From: Bacteroidaceae bacterium | GTDB taxonomy: Bacteria > Bacteroidota > Bacteroidia > Bacteroidales > Bacteroidaceae | NCBI GenBank assembly: GCA_017650105.1 | Contig: JAGCFO010000028.1 | Coordinates: 1-64,000 of the forward strand | Length of the DNA: 64,000 bases | Reading direction: 5' to 3' | In this document: piece after piece, positions 60,170 to 64,000 of the stretch | Numbering within the stretch: the stretch's first letter is position 1 | How the letters are laid out: each line of letters starts with the position of its first letter | Notes under the pieces: model-generated | What the model was told of the DNA's origin: nothing | Database searches by the model: none | What the model saw: only the letters and a program-made list of their open reading frames with translations | Made by a program: the position numbers and the translations under genes

Positions 60170-61039
60170 ATGCAGCAACTGTTAGATCATAAGATTTTTG
60201 GAATACCCGTTACGGAACCTCTGTTTTTTGTGATAAAGGTCCTCATAATCATCATTGTAGCAAAAATTGCGCTCTTAATCATCCATCGCCTTTTCAAGCG
60301 TGCCGATAAGCGAGCCAACCCGATGCTCGACGTCACGGGGAGAAGATACTTCGAGCGCATCTGCAAGTTCATCATTTACGTTATTGCCGTTTCCTCCGTC
60401 TTGGTCCTCATTCCCGGTATGGAAAAAATAGGCAACTCGGTGCTGACAAGCGCGGGAATCATCGCTGCGGCAGTAGGCTTGGCAGCGCAGGAAGCGCTTT
60501 CGAACTTTATCGGGGGACTTTTCATCATCATCAGCAAGCCTTTCCGCGTGGGCGACTATATCCAGATTGATGCAGAAAACCGAGGCACCGTGCGCGAGAT
60601 AACTCTGCGCCACACCGTTATCCTCAATCCCGAGAATCGTACCATCATCGTGCCCAATAGCAAAATCAATTCAAACACGATAGTCAACTCCACAGCCATC
60701 GACCCAAAGACGTGCGCCTTCGTGGAGATTAACGTCGCTTATACTGTCGATATAGATAAGGCTATGGATGTGATGCGCGATGAAATCATGAAACATCCGC
60801 TGCTTATCGATGTGCGCACCGAAGAGGCAAAAGAAAATGGGGAACCGCAAATTAGGATAAAAGTTATCTCCCTCGACGACAGCTCAATACGATTGCGTGC
60901 CTGGGCTTGGGCAGCTTCCACTCTCAATGCTTTCGAAATGAAGTGCGATCTTCTGAAGAGCATTAAAGAGCGTTTCGATGCTGAAGGAATAGAAATTCCT
61001 TATCCTTACTATAATCAGGTAATTCGCAAAGAGAATTAA
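60170..61039 (+). CDS. Small-conductance mechanosensitive channel, MscS family
   Basis: 289 aa, close to E. coli MscS (286). N-terminal membrane helices (FFVIKVLIIIIVAKIALLIIH; FIIYVIAVSSVLVLIPGM), then the pore helix region NSVLTSAGIIAAAVGLAAQEALSNFIGGLFIIISKPFRVGDYIQID, the beta domain (GTVREITLRHTVILNPENRTIIVPNSK) and a C-terminal alpha/beta domain (EINVAYTVDIDKAMDVMRDEI). Opens under membrane tension in osmotic downshock. Single-gene unit with its own promoter. Confidence 0.93.
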   Translation: MQQLLDHKIFGIPVTEPLFFVIKVLIIIIVAKIALLIIHRLFKRADKRANPMLDVTGRRYFERICKFIIYVIAVSSVLVLIPGMEKIGNSVLTSAGIIAAAVGLAAQEALSNFIGGLFIIISKPFRVGDYIQIDAENRGTVREITLRHTVILNPENRTIIVPNSKINSNTIVNSTAIDPKTCAFVEINVAYTVDIDKAMDVMRDEIMKHPLLIDVRTEEAKENGEPQIRIKVISLDDSSIRLRAWAWAASTLNAFEMKCDLLKSIKERFDAEGIEIPYPYYNQVIRKEN

Positions 61040-61082
61040 GGGAAACTCCTGATAGAGCAGCAAAGGCAATAAGGTCTGTTGA

Positions 61083-63647
61083 TTAGTTTTTCATCAAGCG
61101 AAGAGAATATAATCCCGGGCAGAAAGTGTTGGGGGAAGCCTGAAGTTTCACGACAAATTGCTTTTTCGCCTTTCCTCTTTTTGCAGTCAAAAGCTTATCG
61201 GGTATAGGAAATTCAATGTTGTAGAATCCGTTCTTCTCGGCACTCTCGTACGAATCAGGAATCGTAATTTCAGCGATAGCTGTCCCGTCTACCAAGAGCG
61301 TTGCCTTACGTCCTTTGTCAGCGGTAGTGAATCTGCAAAGTATGCTCAGTCCCTTTTTTACACCTTGATTATTGTAGAGAGTGTATTGAATAAATTCGTT
61401 TCGCTTCACATCACGATAACGTTCTGAATTGAAGAGACCTGTTGTGGAATGAGTACCGTAGCTGTATTCGTGTCCCGCTTCGCTTTGCTGTTCCCCTGGA
61501 GCCACAAAGTCAAGAGTGCGTTTCAGCAGTTTCTCGTTGGCAGCCTCGCTTGTTGCCATCTCGCTTTTTGCAAAATTTTCCGCTGTCTGCTGATACCAAT
61601 AGCACATATAGCGAGAATGATGAATGTCGAAGAAGGGGCGCAACTCTAACTGTTTCCATGCATAGGAGGAAACTTCTGGGCGACTGACATCGATGGAAAA
61701 GCGCAGTTGCCTAAGGTCTTTGGCGCAGATTTTGCTCAGCACATCCCTACGGTCCCCTATTAACAAAGGAGCTTTGGTGAGGCTCAATGATGTCGCTCTG
61801 CTCCCAGGAGCGTGATCCATGCGCCCTTCTCCAGCATACTCGTTATGTAGAGGTTCGAAAGGCAAATTAGTCAGTGCTGCTTCTTCTTGTGAAACGGCAG
61901 TCGTCTGAGCTCCCAATAGTATTGGCCCAAACTTGAAGGCGATGTAATCCGTATAATTGGGGCATTCCTCGTATCTGAGTTCCATAGGTAGAAAAACGCG
62001 AACCACATCGCCTTCCTTCCAAGAACGATCGATTGTAACATATGATGCTTCGCCTTTTGTTACATCCGTTTTTACAGGTATGCCATTGACAGTAATTAGA
62101 TATTCTCCTCCAACCCATGCGGGATGGCGTACGGCTAGTTTATAGGTGCCTGCTTTCAGGATTGTAAGGTTTGTGGTTGCTGTATTGGCTGTAGGCAGAT
62201 CTGGAGCATTCGTATCGATATAAGGGAAAATGGTTTCTTGGCGAATACGGAAAGTCTCATTTTGTAGCTCACTCGGAGTGAAAAGGTTCACATAGAGAAT
62301 CTCTTCTCCTTCGTGAGTGTAGATAAAATGCCCGTATTTGGAGTGATTTTCCATTCCCGTACCTACGCAGCACCACATGCCTTGATTCACTTGTGAATAT
62401 ATACGGTAGCCTTGTGGACGCAACGTAGTAAAATAGACATATCCTCCCGTGAGGGGATCTTGCGTGGTTAAGATATGATTCCACATCGTATTCTCGTAGA
62501 AATCGGCGTACTTGGCATCATGAGTTCTGTCATTCAACATTTCGGAAAGTTTCAACATATTGTTTGAATTACAGCTTTCAGGCCCATCCAGCTGATCGAT
62601 GTATCGATAGCCTCTATCTGCATGTAGGAAATGTTCGTTCACACTGTTCCCCCCGATGCATACGGTACGGTTGTTAGCCACATCCTCCCAGAAGTTTGTT
62701 GCAGCTATACCATAGTTGACAGCCGTAGTGTCATTCTCATAGATGCGTTCAAATCCGATGTATTTTGGCACTTGTGTATTGGCATGCTTGCCATCAAGAA
62801 ACGTAGTATTCAGCGACTGCATCCCATTCAACATGGTCTTGTGGCTATATTTTTTTGCAGCCTCTAGATATTTGTTTTCACGAAATAACTGATAGGCATC
62901 GAGCATGCTCTCGTTCATACCCCCATGTTCCCAATTCAACATTGCTTCCATTTTTTCTGCAGACAATTTTGATATGATATTGACACTCCAGTCTGCTAAT
63001 TTGTGGAATAGTTCTTTTGCGGTATCGTTCTCGCCATAAATGTAGGCATCGCGTAATCCCGCTAGCAGTTTGTGCTGGCAGTAAAAAGGAACCCAGCCTC
63101 CTTTTTTGTTGAAGGCTTCGAGATTGCCGTTATAGAGTTCTTTCCACATCTCGTTGATGGGCTGCCCTCCGATGAAACCATAAAGTCCGTCTGAGTTATT
63201 ATCAAATACGTTTTGACAGTCTTTCAGAACACTGATCATATAGTCTAATCTCTCTTTCAAAGCGTTCCTCATAGTTACATCGGTGGTTGCTGCATAGGCT
63301 AATGACAACGCTGACAAATAGTGACTACCCACATGTCCTTCTAAATTGAAGCTATTATCACCCCAATTAATAAATTTTGGATGTTTATCCTGCCAACCGA
63401 AGTAAGGAGAGTCAATATTGTCAGAAAGTCCTGCCTGTCGAATAAATGGTGTTAGTAACCTGTCTACGTCATATCCTAATAGATGCTTGTTGTTAAGTTC
63501 TAATGAGGACTTAAAAGGTCCGTCAAGCAACAATACTTCTTTTAAGTCAAAATGCCTCGGATACAACTCGCTCTGCGCTTTTGTTGATGAAGCGAGTGCA
63601 CAGAGCAAAAAGAAGGTAAATATTATCTTAAATGACTTTGTTCCCAT
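61083..63647 (-). CDS. GH127/GH146-type beta-L-arabinofuranosidase, secreted
   Basis: 854 aa, signal peptide (IIFTFFLLCALASSTKA). Former DUF1680 family: DLKEVLLLDGPFKSSLELNNKHLLGYDVDRLLTPF at the start, LEGHVGSHYLSALSLAYAAT, then QLDGPESCNSNNMLKL and QGMWCCVGTGMENHSKYG. The Glu-x-Cys and Cys-Cys residues match the zinc site and nucleophile Cys known from HypBA1-like enzymes. Length and the WCCVGTGMENHSKYG pattern point to the GH146-like side of the family. It removes beta-L-arabinofuranose from pectic or glycoprotein glycans. It follows the next gene's stop by 10 bp, so the two are likely co-transcribed. Confidence 0.9.
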   Translation of the reverse strand: MGTKSFKIIFTFFLLCALASSTKAQSELYPRHFDLKEVLLLDGPFKSSLELNNKHLLGYDVDRLLTPFIRQAGLSDNIDSPYFGWQDKHPKFINWGDNSFNLEGHVGSHYLSALSLAYAATTDVTMRNALKERLDYMISVLKDCQNVFDNNSDGLYGFIGGQPINEMWKELYNGNLEAFNKKGGWVPFYCQHKLLAGLRDAYIYGENDTAKELFHKLADWSVNIISKLSAEKMEAMLNWEHGGMNESMLDAYQLFRENKYLEAAKKYSHKTMLNGMQSLNTTFLDGKHANTQVPKYIGFERIYENDTTAVNYGIAATNFWEDVANNRTVCIGGNSVNEHFLHADRGYRYIDQLDGPESCNSNNMLKLSEMLNDRTHDAKYADFYENTMWNHILTTQDPLTGGYVYFTTLRPQGYRIYSQVNQGMWCCVGTGMENHSKYGHFIYTHEGEEILYVNLFTPSELQNETFRIRQETIFPYIDTNAPDLPTANTATTNLTILKAGTYKLAVRHPAWVGGEYLITVNGIPVKTDVTKGEASYVTIDRSWKEGDVVRVFLPMELRYEECPNYTDYIAFKFGPILLGAQTTAVSQEEAALTNLPFEPLHNEYAGEGRMDHAPGSRATSLSLTKAPLLIGDRRDVLSKICAKDLRQLRFSIDVSRPEVSSYAWKQLELRPFFDIHHSRYMCYWYQQTAENFAKSEMATSEAANEKLLKRTLDFVAPGEQQSEAGHEYSYGTHSTTGLFNSERYRDVKRNEFIQYTLYNNQGVKKGLSILCRFTTADKGRKATLLVDGTAIAEITIPDSYESAEKNGFYNIEFPIPDKLLTAKRGKAKKQFVVKLQASPNTFCPGLYSLRLMKN

Positions 63648-63657
63648 AATGCGTTTC

Positions 63658-64000
63658 CTAACATTTATTTGTCATGATATTAAGCACCATCTCATCTGTC
63701 GCGTTCATTGCCTCAGCTCCGATGCTGGTGAGGTTGTGTATGCTTTTGTCAACGCTGTCGTCAACGATACCTTCTGCAGAGGTTACGCATTTTCCTTCCA
63801 TTGAAAGCAATGCCGAAAGAACAGCCGTGGAAACTCCAGAGGCGATCTTAAGGGAGCACGAGGGTTTCGCCCCATCGCAAATCATTCCTGTCAAGTTAGC
63901 AATCATGTTTTTTACACTTCGGCATACATGCCCATAGTCACCGCCCATTAATAGAGTTATTCCTACACTACTTCCTATGCCAGCTACCACACATCCGCAC
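63658..64000 (-). CDS. Serine dehydratase alpha-like / UPF0597 protein, C-terminal part
   Basis: The last 113 residues of a gene that continues beyond the right edge; the frame is open through 64000, so the apparent start inside the window is not real. The visible part, VVAGIGSSVGITLLMG, HVCRSVKNMIANLTGMICDGAKPSCSLKIASGVSTAVLSALLSM and VTSAEGIVDDSVDKSIHNL, follows the C-terminus of the UPF0597 (YhaM/CdsB) family, with the Fe-S-associated Cys in MICDGAKPSC. Members include L-cysteine desulfidases and serine dehydratase-like enzymes. It lies 10 bp ahead of the arabinofuranosidase gene. Confidence 0.82.
   Translation of the reverse strand, partial: CGCVVAGIGSSVGITLLMGGDYGHVCRSVKNMIANLTGMICDGAKPSCSLKIASGVSTAVLSALLSMEGKCVTSAEGIVDDSVDKSIHNLTSIGAEAMNATDEMVLNIMTNKC

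Noticed and set aside
1-64000. tRNA genes, integrases, prophage or plasmid functions
   Set aside because: None was seen in any gap on either strand; gene content is chromosomal throughout.

Overview
The window looks like chromosomal DNA of a Bacteroidales bacterium, most like Prevotella or a relative. Evidence is the Bacteroidetes-type promoters (TTTG, about 20 bp, TAnnTTTG), near absence of Shine-Dalgarno motifs, C-terminal sorting-like tails on secreted enzymes, and marker genes such as gldE, an HU-wHTH fusion, a Bacteroidetes-type LptD and the block HU / small basic protein / rng / mutY / ssb / gldE / PPTase. It opens with the 3' end of a 5S rRNA, so an rRNA operon lies just to the left.

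Layout. 1-8.3 kb: 5S end, a large exported MG2/plug-like protein (-), and a 1406-aa secreted SGNH hydrolase with three internal copies of one domain (+). 8.4-16.5 kb: GH43 arabinanase-like enzyme, orphan PstS-like lipoprotein, AlkD-like repair protein, GH71/99-like protein, HU-wHTH regulator behind a striking 22-bp-phased operator-like array, orphan Vsr nuclease, CE15-like esterase. 16.5-29 kb: ModF-like ATPase with a BASS transporter, UxuA, PncB, U32 protein with a MetA-like acyltransferase, M13 peptidase, ABC-F ATPase. 29-38 kb: CE7 esterase, GH76, DMT transporter, GH51, MltG, AGCS symporter. 38-44 kb: the housekeeping block. 44.5-56.4 kb: a carbohydrate island (GH43, CE8, GH3, lipocalin-like lipoprotein; DUF6512 protein; a GH43-LRR-GH27-CBM fusion; PL1). 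56.4-64 kb: LptD, HD protein, MscS, GH127/146 and the end of a UPF0597-type gene.

Functionally, thirteen or so enzymes act on plant cell-wall material: arabinan and arabinoxylan (GH43 x3, GH51, GH127/146, GH3), ester side groups (CE7, CE15-like), pectin (PL1, CE8), alpha-galactosyl and alpha-mannosyl linkages (GH27, GH76). UxuA can feed glucuronate into central metabolism. There is no SusC/SusD pair or PUL-type sensor here, so the enzymes must work with uptake systems elsewhere.

The most unusual signal is a dispersed family of degenerate 21-bp tandem units. I find 17 arrays (about 60 units) across 64 kb, in intergenic regions of every orientation and also inside five coding sequences, where they appear as heptad-repeat peptides in different reading frames. 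Heads such as GGAGAACAA or GAAGAAGGG are joined to self-complementary tails (AAAAATTTTTTT or ATCGCGATAT types), and arrays invert at these tails. I do not recognise this as a named repeat family.
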